This document shows positions 13,305 to 25,400 of a DNA stretch of 64,000 nucleotides, one piece after another. Both the position numbers and the translations under genes were made by a program. Below the pieces are notes generated by a model. The model saw only the letters and a program-made list of their open reading frames with translations, searched no databases and had not been told where the DNA came from. This DNA comes from Saxidomus purpurata (Eukaryota; Mollusca; Bivalvia; Venerida; Veneridae). The DNA lies in NCBI GenBank assembly GCA_022818135.1, contig JAFMSR010000001.1:37168672-37232671 (forward strand), given 5' to 3'. The stretch's first letter is position 1. Each line of letters begins with the position of its first letter.

Positions 13305-13425
13305 TTTCAAGTATCGTAATTGGTAAGGTCTTATGTTCAAGATTGGACACATATTCATAACAAGCTATCATCTAAAATATACGATAGATGATTAACTGTC
13401 GAGACCAAGCACATGTAAATGTCAA
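13305..13425 (+). repeat. Array I fragment, copy 3 left part
   Basis: Collinear with 5025-5140: 'catattcataac', then 'atcatct.aaatata', then 'gat.attaactgtcga', then 'ccaagca' or its variant. This copy lacks the 4820-5022 segment that precedes the copy at 5023. Confidence 0.7.
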
Positions 13426-14239
13426 TTTTACAGAATTACGTTATTAATCATAGTTGCCGTATATGTTATATGAAGAATAAATCTACAAAGTCGTATTAAG
13501 GAAGGTGCATGCATTAAATGTTAAATAAGGAAAGTCACAAAAGATTTCTTCATCTTATTCATTTTGTCAGAAAGAAGAAGCAACACTTTCAGCAGAGTAA
13601 CCGAAAGGCACAGATTGCAATTAAGGAGTCGTATATAGAAAACCACTGGAGAAGAACACTTACCTTTTAAGGAAAAACTGCTTTTAAACTGTTATTATGC
13701 CTGTGGGAAACACTCAGTGGTAAGCCTTTAACTGTAATTTGCATTAATGGGCCATTTTACTAGTTCGAATAGAGGATGCTTCTGATATTTACTGTGAACA
13801 AACGCATAATATATCCATAAATGTCTAGCAACGAACTTTACTGAACAGAAGCAACGATCAGAGCTTTACGGTCGTACAGTTGTGTTTGTTCGTACTTGAG
13901 TAGCAAGCTTCTTGCATTCTCCTTCAGCACACAACACTTTCTTTTAAATGACTTTATTTGCATGAAACTGCAGGATGTCATTAAATAAGGCAGACGAAGT
14001 GTGTTGCAGCGAAAAATGTGAGCACATGCCCGTGACCTTACGGGAAATGCAGATCTGCATGCCAGACATGTATGTGCCCTACTGTATTTGCTTTTCATTC
14101 AAGGTTCATATAACCAACCCTTGACACTTAGCGAGTATTTTATTAGGTAATTGGCTCACTTTTATTACCCCCTAAGGCCTACAAACATATAATACAAAGT
14201 GTGTGAATTAGAAAGACCACACACTTGCTGAAAATTTGT
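13426..14239. other. Spacer with an unassigned cysteine-containing minus-strand frame
   Basis: A minus-strand frame of 86 codons (14098 to 13838) starts at an ATG. It encodes a basic peptide with cysteines in 'CLACRSAFPVRSRACAHIFRC'. The local composition is less AT-rich than average. There is no recognised domain, and the Cys spacing does not match a standard zinc finger. No promoter, splice signals or paralogous copy were found, so I do not call it a gene. Confidence 0.3.
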
Positions 14240-14310
14240 CTTCATCAGATTCGTTGTGGTGTTATGTTTGGCTTTCCATGGAACAGTGATTTAAACAAGA
14301 GGATTGTAAT
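14240..14310 (+). repeat. Array I fragment, copy 3 right part
   Basis: Collinear with 6687-6760: 'tcagat', then 'tggtgttatgttt', then 'catggaacag', then a variant of 'aaacaa.a.gattg'. It lies in the same orientation as copies 1 and 2. Confidence 0.65.
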
Positions 14311-16204
14311 ATCATATTCTCTCTCCAGGGGCTATCCGTTCAAAACTATAATTAATATTTTGATGAATGTGGCAGCCCTTGATTTGTTTTGTTCATTTTT
14401 ATGGGTTCCATATTCTTATTAAAAAGCAATAAGTTCTGTTGGCATTGCGTGTTGTGTCAATATATGTCTGACAGGAAAGCCACTTTTTCAGATAATTTAC
14501 ACTTTATTTTGTACTTTATCATTTCTTGTCTTTTTTTGCCAGATTTAGCGTAGTCAATATCCGGTGTAATAGACACAGTAGCTGCAAAACAAGACATTGA
14601 GTCTAGTGTGTTATTCATTAGTTTAGGATAATGTGCATCATTTACATTTCTAAGTCAATGTCATACATTGCGATCACCTGTTTTAGCTCCTCTTCTAAAT
14701 AATTAAATTCCTAAGTGGCACCGTTGTTTCAGTCCACTCAAATAAGTTAAAGGAATGAATAATCAACATCTCTGTTAAGTAATATCACCTAAGAACATTC
14801 AAATACGTTATATACCGGTATATTTCGGTCGTTCTATAAAAAATAATCATACAACTCTCTTTTAACTGCTTTAAAAAATAAACTGCGGCTTTAAATCCGG
14901 TTGTCCTTATCTAAATAATTATTTAAGCTAATTTTTCAAAGAGCTATTTCTAAAGAATATAAAAGTGAACCCTTGACAACAATATATTTTGAACACAAAA
15001 CATTTCGACACTGATAAATGTAGTGCGCGTTTTGTTAATCAGTTTAAAGTGGTACCCCATTTCCCTCGATGCCGCTTTAAAATAAAAGACAGTCATAAAC
15101 CTCCCAAATAAATCTAACAAACAGAAAAAATCTTGATAGTCACACACTTAATGATTTAAACCAGTTACATCACAACATCAAGTATGTTAATGATCATTTG
15201 AATATTAATAAAATAGGCTTTGGAAAATGCGTTTAATAAAAATAGATCGAATGCATTGAGATGAACATTTAAGTTATTAGGCTACGACCCTGCAGCCGAA
15301 AACTTTATATCAGGAACGTAGACAACATCATAGAAAGTATGTGCGTCAAAATAATCAAAGTATTTCACTAAATATTATTTCCATAATATCTTCTAAAAAT
15401 AGGGCATTTGATATGTGAAGTTTCATCAAATATTCAGAAATGAGCACAACCTTACAATGCAATGCTATCATTTGAACCACTTATATTCATCATAAAGTCA
15501 AAAGTGGTCACAGAGTCGTTTTACTGGATCACTGGTAATTGTAGACTCCTGTACCGATTATGTCTCAAACTATTATAAATAATGTAAAGCACAAATTTGC
15601 AATTATAGAAAAAATACAAAGTACTTTTTATCATTTACACGTCATAAATAAAGTGTAGAGAGGCACGATGAACCAAAAAATACGGGATTAACTTGTACAA
15701 ATATACATTTGACACTTGGGGATTCCATTCGCAGAACTGTTCCCCGCAACTGCAAAGTCAGATAATGTAATATAACGCATCCATAAAATATAGGAGCTAT
15801 TTATTCTCGGTCGAGCAATTAAATGTGTCAATATCCGTGCTGAATTGTACTTCCATGACAGTGATGGAATGGATAATGTCAAAGAGGAACAATCGAACGG
15901 CAGTCTTCTGTTTTCTTATAATATTAATGGACAGCAATTATTGGCCTATAATTTATAACATTCGTGTCAGGAGTAGCAATGGCATGAAATGAAAAAGCAT
16001 ATAAACAGAAGCTAAAAGTTCAGAAAATGTGACAGTAGTGATTTATACAAATTAGTGTAAGGAAATAAATCGCTCTTAGAGAAAAAAAAGTTGAATAGAA
16101 GAGGTATTTAGGATCTTGATTAAGCACTAAAATTCTCTAAAAATATATCAAACATATTTGCATGGCAAGGAGAGAATAGAGCGAAACTTTGTAAGTTCAT
16201 ACAC
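14311..16204. other. AT-rich non-coding sequence
   Basis: No gene, RNA or repeat recognised. The small frames (14950-15147 minus, 15688-15882 minus) have no recognisable features. Confidence 0.5.
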
Positions 16205-16982
16205 TTGCAGCCACTTCTAACCCGACACTTATATAATTCGGTATAACTGAATTATTCGTATGAGGATTTCGTTCAAATTTGGAAGATAATTAATTCAACA
16301 CATCACGCGTACTTGTTATAAATTTAATTTCAATTGATTAATAAATACAAATTAAACTTAACAAATAAAAAACATCACTGTGAAATCCGAATTCATAAAA
16401 TTACATGACGCAAAAAATCCCAACAATGTGAAAAGTCACCAAATCACAATAAAATCCGTACATCCGAGTAAACAAACAAAATAGAATGTAAATTGTTTTT
16501 TTACGGATCAATTTACACGTTTTGTTACGATTTTTAGTGAAAAAATTGATACTGCTTATTTTTACGATTTAAATTATTGCTGCACAAATAAAATACATTT
16601 ACATACGTGTCTGAGTGATCGGCCGGTAAGCATCATGTCAATTGCGCGACCGCGTTCTTGGTTATTCATTCGAACCATTACTGATTTTTAAAATCAAAAT
16701 TCTGTTTTTACGGTTTGAATTGCGTCCTAGAACAATAGAATAAAAATGAAAATCGATATTTTTACTCATCTACATTACAATGTACCTCGTGCAAAATGGT
16801 GAAATCGTACCTGTCCCACGTGCAAAAGTGACCGATCGTCATAGTTGAAATTTTTTATCATTTTTATAAAGCTTATGTTACCAAACAACATAATATTGAA
16901 TTTGAAATAAACATCTTGAGCCATATTTAAGAAAATCGAGTTTGAAAAGTGTCTAGTTACAAAAATGTAGAAGTGGCTCCGA
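16205..16982. repeat. Candidate old insertion with short inverted ends
   Basis: 'gcagccacttctaa' at 16207-16220 is nearly the inverse of 'gtagaagtggctcc' at 16967-16980. The enclosed 750 bp is rich in 'cgattttta'/'ttacggat' words. It includes a patch of higher GC (gatcggccggtaagc, attgcgcgaccgcg) and the words 'caatgtacctcgtgc' and 'caatgtactcgtatt' (the latter just outside, at 16991). No coding capacity, no obvious target-site duplication and no second copy in the window. This is a hypothesis only. Confidence 0.3.
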
Positions 16983-18328
16983 TTGTGTACAATGTACTCG
17001 TATTAGACCACTTCTGACTTCCGATAACGTTTCTCCGCTGAATTGCGTAATATGATTAAACATTTCTAAAAGACATTTTCATTTTACAAATCATCTGAAA
17101 TATACAAGACTGATTAATGATGTCTAGAAAAAAAGATGGATACATGTAACTGTAAGTTGGGCGAAGCTAAGGCCAAATGTATTATTGAAGTACATTTCGA
17201 TTCGGAGTGTAAATGTACATTTTATTTTCATATAAAGTCATCGGGACAATTTTGCACTTTGCAATGCACAGGTTAGACAAAGCTATAGTACTAGGCCATG
17301 TGTCACTTTATATTGGGCTCCTATCAATGTCTCTGAAATGTACAGCACATTATAAATGTACCTATTGGAAAACCAGCTAATGGAAACGGACAAAGCATTT
17401 TTTCACACCAATAAGGATGCAAAAACGGATAGGTTACTTAGCATTGATCTATTAATCAAATTTAAAAAATAAAGACTTTAAAAAGCATTTTGACACAGAC
17501 TAAAGTAGAAAAAAAGATTATAATAAGCTCCATTCTAAATTAGACCTTTTCAAAGCATAAACTTTAAGCCATATCTAAATAGAAAAATGAGAGTACTATT
17601 CTACAACTATGGGCATGGGTAGTACAAAATGTTTACACACAATTATAAATACATAGAAAAGAACAGCAAGAATGATTTTAGATAAAATATTCGATCAGTC
17701 ATCTGATCCATTTTTCAATTATTCTAATTGGTTACCCTTTATGGAAAGATGCTAGTAAAAAAGGGCCGTTTGAGTAAATAAAACTTTAGATGGATTTGTC
17801 AGACACTACATGAGTCATTTATTACATATATATGATGCTACTAGCAAAAACAATTACAGCCTACGCTCGAATCACAACAAAAATATGATATCTAATCATA
17901 CAGATATATAGTAAAAGACATTGCTAGACACATTAACACAGTTAAAAATCTAGGTAGGAATTTAAGAAAACGGCACCGCTACTATATAAGAATTTCAAAA
18001 GCGTTTGTAACGAATAAAACTATTATTTGGAAGTATACAGATATCCTTTACAGGAATTTATACAGGAACCTTTTTATTTAAATATATGATCTTAAATATG
18101 TCATTGTCATACAATTTTATCACTGAGAACGAGCAGCTTAGGTTTACGGTGGATTTAACCTGTCGAATTACTTTACTACGACACCGAACACAAAGGTAAT
18201 GATGATGGACAAATAGTCAGTATGAGGCACAGGACTTTGTGCAGCAACAATATATATCTTTGCAATATTTAACTAAGCCAGAAAATTAAGGATTTCTTTT
18301 CAGCTCAAGTCAATTAACGATATTTTGC
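16983..18328. other. AT-rich non-coding sequence
   Basis: No gene or RNA recognised. No frame of notable length. Confidence 0.5.
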
Positions 18329-18695
18329 TTAAAAGGACATAACCTTTATCTAACAGTTTATATTTTCGAAACATAATTTATGTTTTCAATGAACATGAAA
18401 TGATAAATTAATATATTTCTAAAGAATAACATATATCGTAAAATACTACAATTTACCACAGTTAACCAATAAAAAGGCCGTCTATAAATCGCATCCACCC
18501 ATTTATTGTACAACAACAACAACTCTAAATAGGTTGTTGAATGGTTAACGGTACTGTACCATATTTTAAAACGCTAATTTATCGATAATGACTGGAATAC
18601 ATAGCTTTAACTTTTAGGTTAAATAATTACATTTCCAAATGATCCATTATTTATGTTTTGTGGTTATTAAGTTTGGCACCAGTATGTCCTTTTAA
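18329..18695 (+). mobile_element. TTAA-flanked MITE-like element, copy 1 (full length)
   Basis: TTAA at 18329-18332 and 18692-18695 brackets a 359 bp body (18333-18691) that starts 'aaggacataacc' and ends 'agtatgtcctt', forming short imperfect terminal inverted repeats. Internal blocks (tcgaaacataatttatg, aatcgcatccacccatt, ggtactgtac, cgataatgactgga) recur in the copy at 41288 and partly at 34292 and 21038. There is no coding capacity. TTAA target duplication is characteristic of piggyBac-superfamily transposition and also occurs in some other cut-and-paste groups. A non-autonomous piggyBac-type origin is inferred. Confidence 0.75.
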
Positions 18696-18844
18696 TTATG
18701 CGGTGCTCGTACATGTTAAGCGTCTTGCCACAAAATAAGAATGATTTTAAAGTACTGAATTAAAATAAACCGCTAGTGTTAGTATCAATATTACGCACAG
18801 ATACCGTCATTACACCAATATCTTTGTATAACATCAGACACATG

Positions 18845-19136
18845 GTTATTGATTAATATTCTCAAGCGAAGCAAGTTAATTAATTTCATTACAGGAAACG
18901 CCTTTTGTTCCATTGCAGTCTGTCGGAGATACCATTATCAAACAAACGGTCGTATGTTGTTTTTTTCATTATGTACAACAGTAGGAATGAGCAAAATGAA
19001 AAATGTCTTGCAGCGACTATCATTCATTTATGTCTTGGAATTGACACCGGACAATGCAATACTTTTCTGATTCGGAAAACGAAAATGTGACACTTGATGA
19101 CATAGCAGTAGGCGGACAGAAATGCTGTTCCTGTAA
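18845..19136 (+). repeat. Array II three-copy segment P, copy 1
   Basis: Shared with 23103-23372 and 29022-29325. Anchors are 'ttaattaatttcatt.caggaaa', 'ataccattatcaaacaaac', 'aggaatgagcaaa', 'ctgattcggaaaac' and 'agcagtaggcggacagaaa'. Two overlapping frames of 73 and 61 codons run through it. Length differences between copies are not multiples of three and break both frames, so coding is unlikely. The conserved '(t)ttcag/gaaa' resembles a splice acceptor (AG at 18893-18894), but no matching exon can be defined. Confidence 0.85.
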
Positions 19137-20354
19137 TAGTTATACAACGTAAACTGTTTCGGATGATTGATATACAACTTTAGACGTCTCATATTTTGCA
19201 TCATGTTATCAATTATACGCTCATGTGACGTTCATGAATACTGTTCATTCTTTATAACAATATGTTTGTTTTTAGAATGCCTACAACAATGCTCAGTAAC
19301 TTGCAAAAAGTATGAGCATCGGACTTTGTACTGAGATACCAAACATAACAACATGGGAGGAGGTCTAAAGGTTGTCGCCTATTTAGTAATGGTTTCTGAT
19401 TTAAATACGAGTATGTCGTGCCAATTAATGTTTCCTTTTCAATAAAATATGGTAATATGTATGGTATATGCCTCTGTAATGCATGTGTATTAATGCATTG
19501 ATTAAAGTATATTCCAGGATTTTTATATCTGATTCATTCCGTATATGTGTGAACATTCTTGAGAAGAAGCTGTGGTACGCCTGAAACTAAGCCATTCAAA
19601 TTTCAGTTTTCAGTTGTTATGATTGTCTTCTGTCTATCATAGTAGCATAACTATTTGGATGCAATTATAGCTTTGGTTTATGAAAAGCCATTCATGAATG
19701 ATTCTTCTGTACCATCGTCATATTCAATCTGCCTGTCAAAACAACGGATGTTGCTACGACGGTGCGACTTATGAAATGTGGAATCGTCTTCAGAAGTACC
19801 TTAGCTGAGAAATCAGTAATAGCTGTTCCGAGCCGTGTAAAGTACTTCTATCGAACCATATCTGCATTGAATCTGAAACATTTACATTTTAACTGACTTG
19901 AAATGTTAAAGAATTGCAACGACGTAATTCTTTGTTTTTTTTAAATGCTTATCTATGTTTAGCTTTCCAAACTGGTATATTGACTGAGAAAAAATGTCAT
20001 AGCCAGTCCTGTGGTTCACAGAAGTTCCGTTCATCAACATTGACACTTAATGTTAACTCTTCCCTTTAAAGCGAACCCATCCTTAACTCGGGCAAATTCT
20101 TCAAGGGTACATGTAATTCTATAGATATCAAGATTTCTGCAAAGTTCGGCACCAAAACAAAATACTAGGAGAAACATACAGCCTGCACAACCTCACATCT
20201 AGACTAATAAGGGATGTCGAAAATCGAGTAAAACGACACGTTAAACGAAGCTTTTCTATCTATTGGTTCATGGCGAGTACTTTATTATGTGGCCATTATG
20301 ACCTGAATGACAAACTAAAGCTTTTGTATGTCAGAGCGTGATATGGTTAACGAC
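19137..20354. other. Array II spacer, no gene seen
   Basis: Weak collinear similarity to 29330-29560 near 19190-19340 (for example 'tactgagatac' against 'tgttgagatat'). Otherwise unassigned AT-rich sequence. Confidence 0.45.
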
Positions 20355-20500
20355 TTAAATAAATCATTGTGACATAGAGGCTTGTCCGTAAGGAATGTGG
20401 TCTGCCAGGTACTTGTTAAGGGTTGCTGATATAATTACACGAGAATTATTAGAATCAAGATTCTAAGGTACCTATTGTCGTCATTTAAACCGGTAAATAA
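20355..20500 (+). repeat. Array II three-copy segment Q, copy 1
   Basis: Shared with 24805-25015 and 30986-31190. Anchors are 'gaggcttgtc', 'aatgtggtctgccag', 'ttgttaagggttgctgat', 'ttattagaatcaaga' and 'gtcgtcatttaa'. No frame is conserved across copies. Confidence 0.8.
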
Positions 20501-20773
20501 ACACTAAATATAACTAAGCAGCCTCTTTATTACTTGATAGAACAGTTATAAAGTGTCAAGGGGAAAGATAAGTATTTTGAAAAAGTCATGTTTCTTAAAA
20601 AGGTTGACATTGCAAAAATAGCACTGGTAACCAGAACAGGATGTACTATCTGTTACCTGTCTCAACGGCTGTATTTCGACGTACCCTAATCTCGAATTGT
20701 TTAAAGTAACCAGCTAGCCAACGTCGAATTTAATGAAAGCTTAAAGGTATATTTCCAACCTGCTTATTCGTGT

Positions 20774-20960
20774 TTTTAGCTCACCTGACCACGAAATGGT
20801 CATGGTGAGCTTTTAGGATTAATGAATGTCCGTTGTTCGTCAGTCCGTTTACAATTAGTTTGTTTACACTCTAGCATTTCCATTTTTAAACATTCATAAT
20901 ATAACTTGAACACAGTGTTAGACCTATGTAAAGTTGTTGTACAGTTGATGGACGGATAGC
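20774..20960 (+). mobile_element. Bivalve AGCTCACCTGA hairpin element (degenerate)
   Basis: 'agctcacctgacca' at 20778-20791 pairs with 'tggtcatggtgagct' at 20797-20811 apart from one bulged base, leaving a 5-base loop. It is followed by 'aatgtccgttgttcgtcag' and 'ccgtttacaattagt'. This is the layout of a very common bivalve interspersed repeat (agctcacctgagcac...gtgctca.ggtgagctttt, then gtccgtcgtccgtcaacaat). The class is uncertain. A related copy begins near 34845. The 3' end is not resolved. Confidence 0.7.
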
Positions 20961-21037
20961 GATTTATTGCAGAAGGCCTCTATGTTGATTACATGTGCAA
21001 ACATGACGCATTTCTCGATACAATGTTTATGTTGTTC

Positions 21038-21134
21038 TTACAATTGTATTTATTCATCATTTTACGTTCATTAAACACATTATTTATGTTTCGAGAATAA
21101 TATAATCTGCTAGATGTAGGGAGTGCCCCTTTAG
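21038..21134 (-). mobile_element. TTAA-family MITE-like element, copy 2 (truncated, reverse strand)
   Basis: The reverse complement of this stretch matches the 5' 90 bases of the copy at 41292: tip 'gtagggagtgcccct' (21116-21130), then 'aatctgctaga', 'atgtttcg', and 'tcattttacgttca' in the antisense direction. The flanking tetramer is TTAG (21131-21134), one change from TTAA. The inner and distal part is missing or too diverged to see. Confidence 0.7.
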
Positions 21135-21239
21135 GTAGTATCGAAACGTCTAAAGCATTGTTATACATAATATGTTGAAATGACTGAAAAACGTTAGTTT
21201 TATTACAGGCACGTGTTGTATTAATGCTTGGTTTTATTG

Positions 21240-21445
21240 GGGTTTTACATAGCATTAGCTTTGTCTATGATTTGTACAGTTTAATGGCAAACAGTCATCA
21301 TTTTATTACAGTCACAATATGAGCAATTTTGCATAATATGAGTGAAATCAATAGTTTAATGTTTTGTCTTTCTCGCTCATAAACGTTCACTGAGACACAT
21401 AATTCTTTAGCGTTGTATCTCGTTGTTTTTTGTAATGCTTTTGCT
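21240..21445 (+). repeat. Array II tail module, copy 1
   Basis: 'catcattttattacagtcac', then a variant of 'aatatgagcaatttt', then 'aatgttttgtctttctcgc', 'tcataaacgttcactgagac'. This order recurs at 32935-33015 and 41955-42060, where it sits between the segment R-like region and the conserved palindrome module. Confidence 0.7.
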
Positions 21446-23102
21446 ACAATCTTTACAATTTATATGATGATGTTATGATAATGATAACTATGTTTCAATT
21501 TATGTGTCTTCGAGTGTACTGTAACTAAATCTAGGCAAGGAGTGCTTTTAAAAGTTGGACGTGATAAATTCTGCAATATTGATTGATTTAACGGTCGATA
21601 GGCAGCATACATTCCGGAAGATTATCTAAATACATCGTTTTGCATTTACGAGGGGTGACCAAAAATACGAAGGTTTTCGTCAGAACTTTTACGATTTATT
21701 CAATGTCTTTCACATTTATGCAACACGAAGCACAATCTTTTTTAAATAGTTTACATATACCGGATTTTAAATTGATACGAATAGTTGTATTTAGTTATGC
21801 GTTATTAAAAATGCACATATCCGCTACCCCGGAGCAATCTGGTGATGTGTGACAAAACGACGTTCAAAGCGGCTAAAACTATTCATAACTTTTCGACATT
21901 GCTTAAGTAATCTCTGTACGCAACAGGCACATACCTGCGACACATTGAGAAGATCCTATTTATACAGTGCCGTAACTGACAGCTCCTAGACGGTGATGGG
22001 TAAAACCTCTTAAACAATTTCTGCGATAGACGCTATCACCGTTATTACTGACTTTCTTCCTACACGCTTATTGTCAGTTTTGGAATCTCGTCTCTCTCTC
22101 TTAATCGTTATGTTGATAACCAGTGCACGAAATGCATTTTGTGCATACTGGCTTTAGCCAGCGAGTCTGTGTAGGCGTCATATTATGGCGACATTCACAC
22201 TACAATTTATTATCGTTTCTGTTTCAGCATTTTCTAATGATGTCATGCAGCATTGCTTAGTACATTTGTTTGTAAAATAACTGCTGCGAATCTATTATAC
22301 TTACAATGCGGTACCTCTTTCATGGAAAGGCTCGAATAGCGAACAAAAAGTTATATATAAACTGATATAGTTACATTTGAAAGATTCTGAATATGACCAA
22401 TTAGAATAGTTTCATTTTTATCGACTACCGATTTTAATCAAAGTATCAAATTAATCGTTTCTTTGGGATGCAGGACGTGAGCTTAATAACAGACTTAGAT
22501 ACTTCAAAGTTTGAACTTGTTCCAATAATAGTGTACACTAATTTTATTGCGTGTCTTAATCCTATTTTTTTATATTTTCACCAAGCTGTTTGGATCTTTT
22601 AGTATTTGTCTCCGCGACTAGCGAAACGATGCTTATCAAACCGAATTAAATAATTAAATAAAAACAATATAAGCATAAAATACGAACAGGAAGCACAGCA
22701 AACATGAGTTAGATAAATGTGGATATCGTAGTCATTATCTGATAATCATGTAATCAATTGACATGTTCCATTGACACAAATCGACTGTCACATCCTTGTT
22801 GTCATAGTACGAGATAAGTTTGTTTTACTTCAATTTCTTGTAAATGTCAAAAAATTATTATCTCTTTCGCAGTCGCATTCTTTGACAATTAAACAAAAGG
22901 TGGTTCGGTCTTACATAACAAAGTTACATTGGCTATGCATGGACATATATTATCTCTTACGCTGCAGTGAATAAAACTACAATGATCGTGATCAAAACGA
23001 AGTCTGCGAAATTAAAATGATTTTGAAATATATTGAAATTTGCCACCAGGTAATGTCAATTGTAATATGACATTTACGACAATGTGTGTGCATTACAGAA
23101 GT
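21446..23102. other. Unassigned sequence with a possible mariner-like remnant
   Basis: 'acgaggggtgaccaaaaata' at 21648 resembles the start of mariner-type terminal repeats (acgagggg..g..ca.aaa), but no second terminus or transposase remnant was found. The overlapping 70-codon plus frame at 21640-21852 has no recognised domain. 21860-22180 is slightly less AT-rich and has no identified partner. Confidence 0.35.
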
Positions 23103-23372
23103 CATATGGTTAATGATGAATATTCTTTAGCCAAGCATGTTAATTAATTTCATTTCAGGAAAAGCCTTTTGCTCCCTTACAGTCTGCCTCAGACACCATT
23201 ATCAAACAAACCGCAATATGTCATTTTGCTCGGAATGAGCATAATGCAATTTGTCATTCACTCATGTTTGAGTAATGAAACTTGACAAGTCAACAATTTT
23301 CCCCAGATTTCATACAAAATGTGACACTTGATGAAATAGCATGAGGTCGACAGAAATGCTGATCCCGTACTA
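23103..23372 (+). repeat. Array II three-copy segment P, copy 2
   Basis: Paralog of 18845-19136 and 29022-29325, with the same 'taatttcatttcaggaaaa' (AG at 23157-23158), 'ccattatcaaacaaac' and 'gacagaaatgctgat'. It carries internal deletions relative to the other two, not in multiples of three. Confidence 0.85.
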
Positions 23373-23814
23373 TCTATAGAACATATTTTACGGAACAACT
23401 GTCTAACCATATGTCAAATCAGTACAATATTCCCTAATATGTTCGCTTTTGGATAATTTACTTGCACAACTTCTATAGGGTCCAAAAGTTTGTTTCAAAT
23501 ATTACCAATAACACCAAAATGCCAACGGAGTAGTGGTCTATGATTTAATAATGTTTTAACTGCAATATAACGTGCCATTAAATGCCAGTTCGGGCACTTT
23601 ATAATAAAACAGTTTGTCTTAAATGCTATTGAAACTTGTAAAGTATGTGCACAAATACACTGTAGATATAAACTACTTATAAGCATTTTCTTACCTAGTC
23701 ACTGTTGTATATTAATGAAATTATGGACAGTGAACTTGGAATACTTCAAACTCGTTTAAATATTAAAGTTTGGGTTAACTGACCATTCCAAGGATTTTAA
23801 CCCTATTTTCAGCC
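23373..23814. other. AT-rich non-coding spacer
   Basis: No gene recognised. A 63-codon minus frame (23495-23686) has no recognisable features. Confidence 0.45.
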
Positions 23815-24105
23815 TATTATTATGCCCCTATCGAAGACGGAGGGGTATATTGTTTTGCAAATACACGGTCCGTCTGTCTGTCGACCATTGTCGACCATTA
23901 ACCAGATAATTATTTGGTTTAGGTTTCTCACACTTGGTAGCGTGGTTGGTCATAAAAAATAAATGACTTCTATCGATTTTGAGGTCACAAGGTAAAATGA
24001 CAAGGTCACAGTGACTTTGAACAGAAGCAATCCGATAAATAGATAGAGAGCGCTTTGGCCTAGTATCCTCAAAGTTTGTAGGTAGTTTCATCATGACAAG
24101 ACAGT
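23815..24105 (+). mobile_element. Bivalve 'atgcccct...aggggtatattg' interspersed repeat
   Basis: Reads 'ttatgcccctatcgaagac', 'ggaggggtatattgttttgc', 'ggtccgtctgtctgtcgacc', then 'aggtcacaaggtaaaatgac', 'aaggtcacagtgac' and 'gctttggcctagtatcctca'. This is the characteristic string of a highly repeated bivalve element. The copy is shortened and mutated, and its right end coincides with the start of the duplicated segment R copy 1. The minus-strand 88-codon frame across it is a by-product. The element's transposition class is not deduced here. Confidence 0.8.
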
Positions 24106-24107
24106 AT

Positions 24108-24615
24108 AAGCTGCAAAATGAGTTTCGATTAATATAAGTCCTCTTTTTTAATTCCTTAACATTGGTTCTTGTTAAGAATTTCTATGGATGCATATTTGGT
24201 TTAAAGGACTTCTTTGATAATGTTTCAGTTTCAACGATTAAGAAAAAGCTGTAAATTTTTTGTTCTGTGTTCAAATGTAAATTAAATGAGATGTGATAGG
24301 TCTGGTGAGCTTTCGTTTAGGTTTGTGCTCGTGCTTATGCAACTTTCTTGTTTCTTTTAAAACAGATCTCCTGTGCTGTGATTAGTGCATTTAAGAAGCA
24401 TTTCAATCTACTATCAATTTTGTCTCAAAACGTCGTTCTTTTCGTTGAAAAGTTCATACGCATCAAAACTTGCGTCACGTGTAATTTACTTACTGTTGAA
24501 ATGGTTGTAAAGCATAAATTTTAATGCAAACCTTTCCTACTTTAATGCCTGTTTATCGTCTTTTTATATAGGTGTAATTTTGTCCGTACTTTGTTCAGTT
24601 TTATGTCAATATTTC
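24108..24615 (+). repeat. Segment R direct duplication, copy 1
   Basis: Matches 25517-26050 at an offset of about 1.41 kb. Shared strings include 'ttccttaacattggttcttg', 'tatggatgcatatttggttt', 'gttcaaatgtaaattaaatg', 'agaagcatttcaatctacta' and 'tcaattttgtctcaaaacgt'. Identity is about 85-90% by eye, higher than most pairs in this array, so it is a younger duplication. Weaker relatives occur at 32190-32950 and 41040-41960. Confidence 0.9.
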
Positions 24616-24804
24616 TTGTTTTTTATTGACACAAATGGGGAATAGCGCTGTAACCATTGATCACTTGACCTTCTTGGAATGCTGTTATCAAATTTTGTGG
24701 TTTTAATGATTTTCATAGAACTTAATACTGTGCGATGTTTGTTAAATTTTAGAAAAAGGCTTTCAATATTTTAAACACCAAAATGTATTTTTCTCTGAGG
24801 CACA

Positions 24805-25015
24805 GCGTGACCGAAAGACGGAATTGGAACCATTGTAACTACTGAATATAAATCAATGCGACATGCATCTCCTTTGAGGCTTGTCTATAAGAAATGCGGT
24901 CTGTCAGACATCTGTTAAGGATTGCTAATCAAATTAAACTAAAATAATTAGAATGAAGACGCTTAAAGAGCATGATCCGAGCTACTCAATGTCGTCAGTT
25001 TAACGGTGAGAGTTA
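24805..25015 (+). repeat. Array II three-copy segment Q, copy 2
   Basis: Anchors shared with the copy at 30986: 'cattgtaactact', 'aataaatca', 'ttgtctataa', 'aatgcggtctg', 'cagacatctgt', 'aaaataattagaat', 'caactcaatgtc' or 'ctactcaatgtc'. Confidence 0.85.
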
Positions 25016-25400
25016 AAAAAGTTTATTGCAGCATTCTAGATGTTACTTCTTTTGTCGTTGAAAGCGTAATTGTTGAAACAATCGCACAACACTTTGATGC
25101 CATACCTGTAATGATGTTTATCCTGGAAACAGTGTCCGTCGGATTAGGTATTGTGTGTTTGAGATAGCACAACAAAAGATAATATAGGCTCTATCCCAGT
25201 TGTAATGTTTCACAATGTGTTAAAATACAGAAACAAATTGAACTACTTCCGGAAGGATATAATGGTACAAGTTATGTCAGGAAAATTATTTTGATTGTAT
25301 CATTTTGTAGTAGAGGAGAGCTTATAATAAAAAAACATATTTGTTTTTCAATTATAACATTTCGGTTAATCAGAATTACAACCAGTAGAATATTGCTGTT
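25016..25400. other. Array II spacer, no gene seen
   Basis: AT-rich, no recognisable features. Confidence 0.45.

Noticed and set aside
18849..19090. Two overlapping plus-strand frames in segment P
   Set aside because: Copies at 23103 and 29022 have indels that are not multiples of three and stops in both frames.
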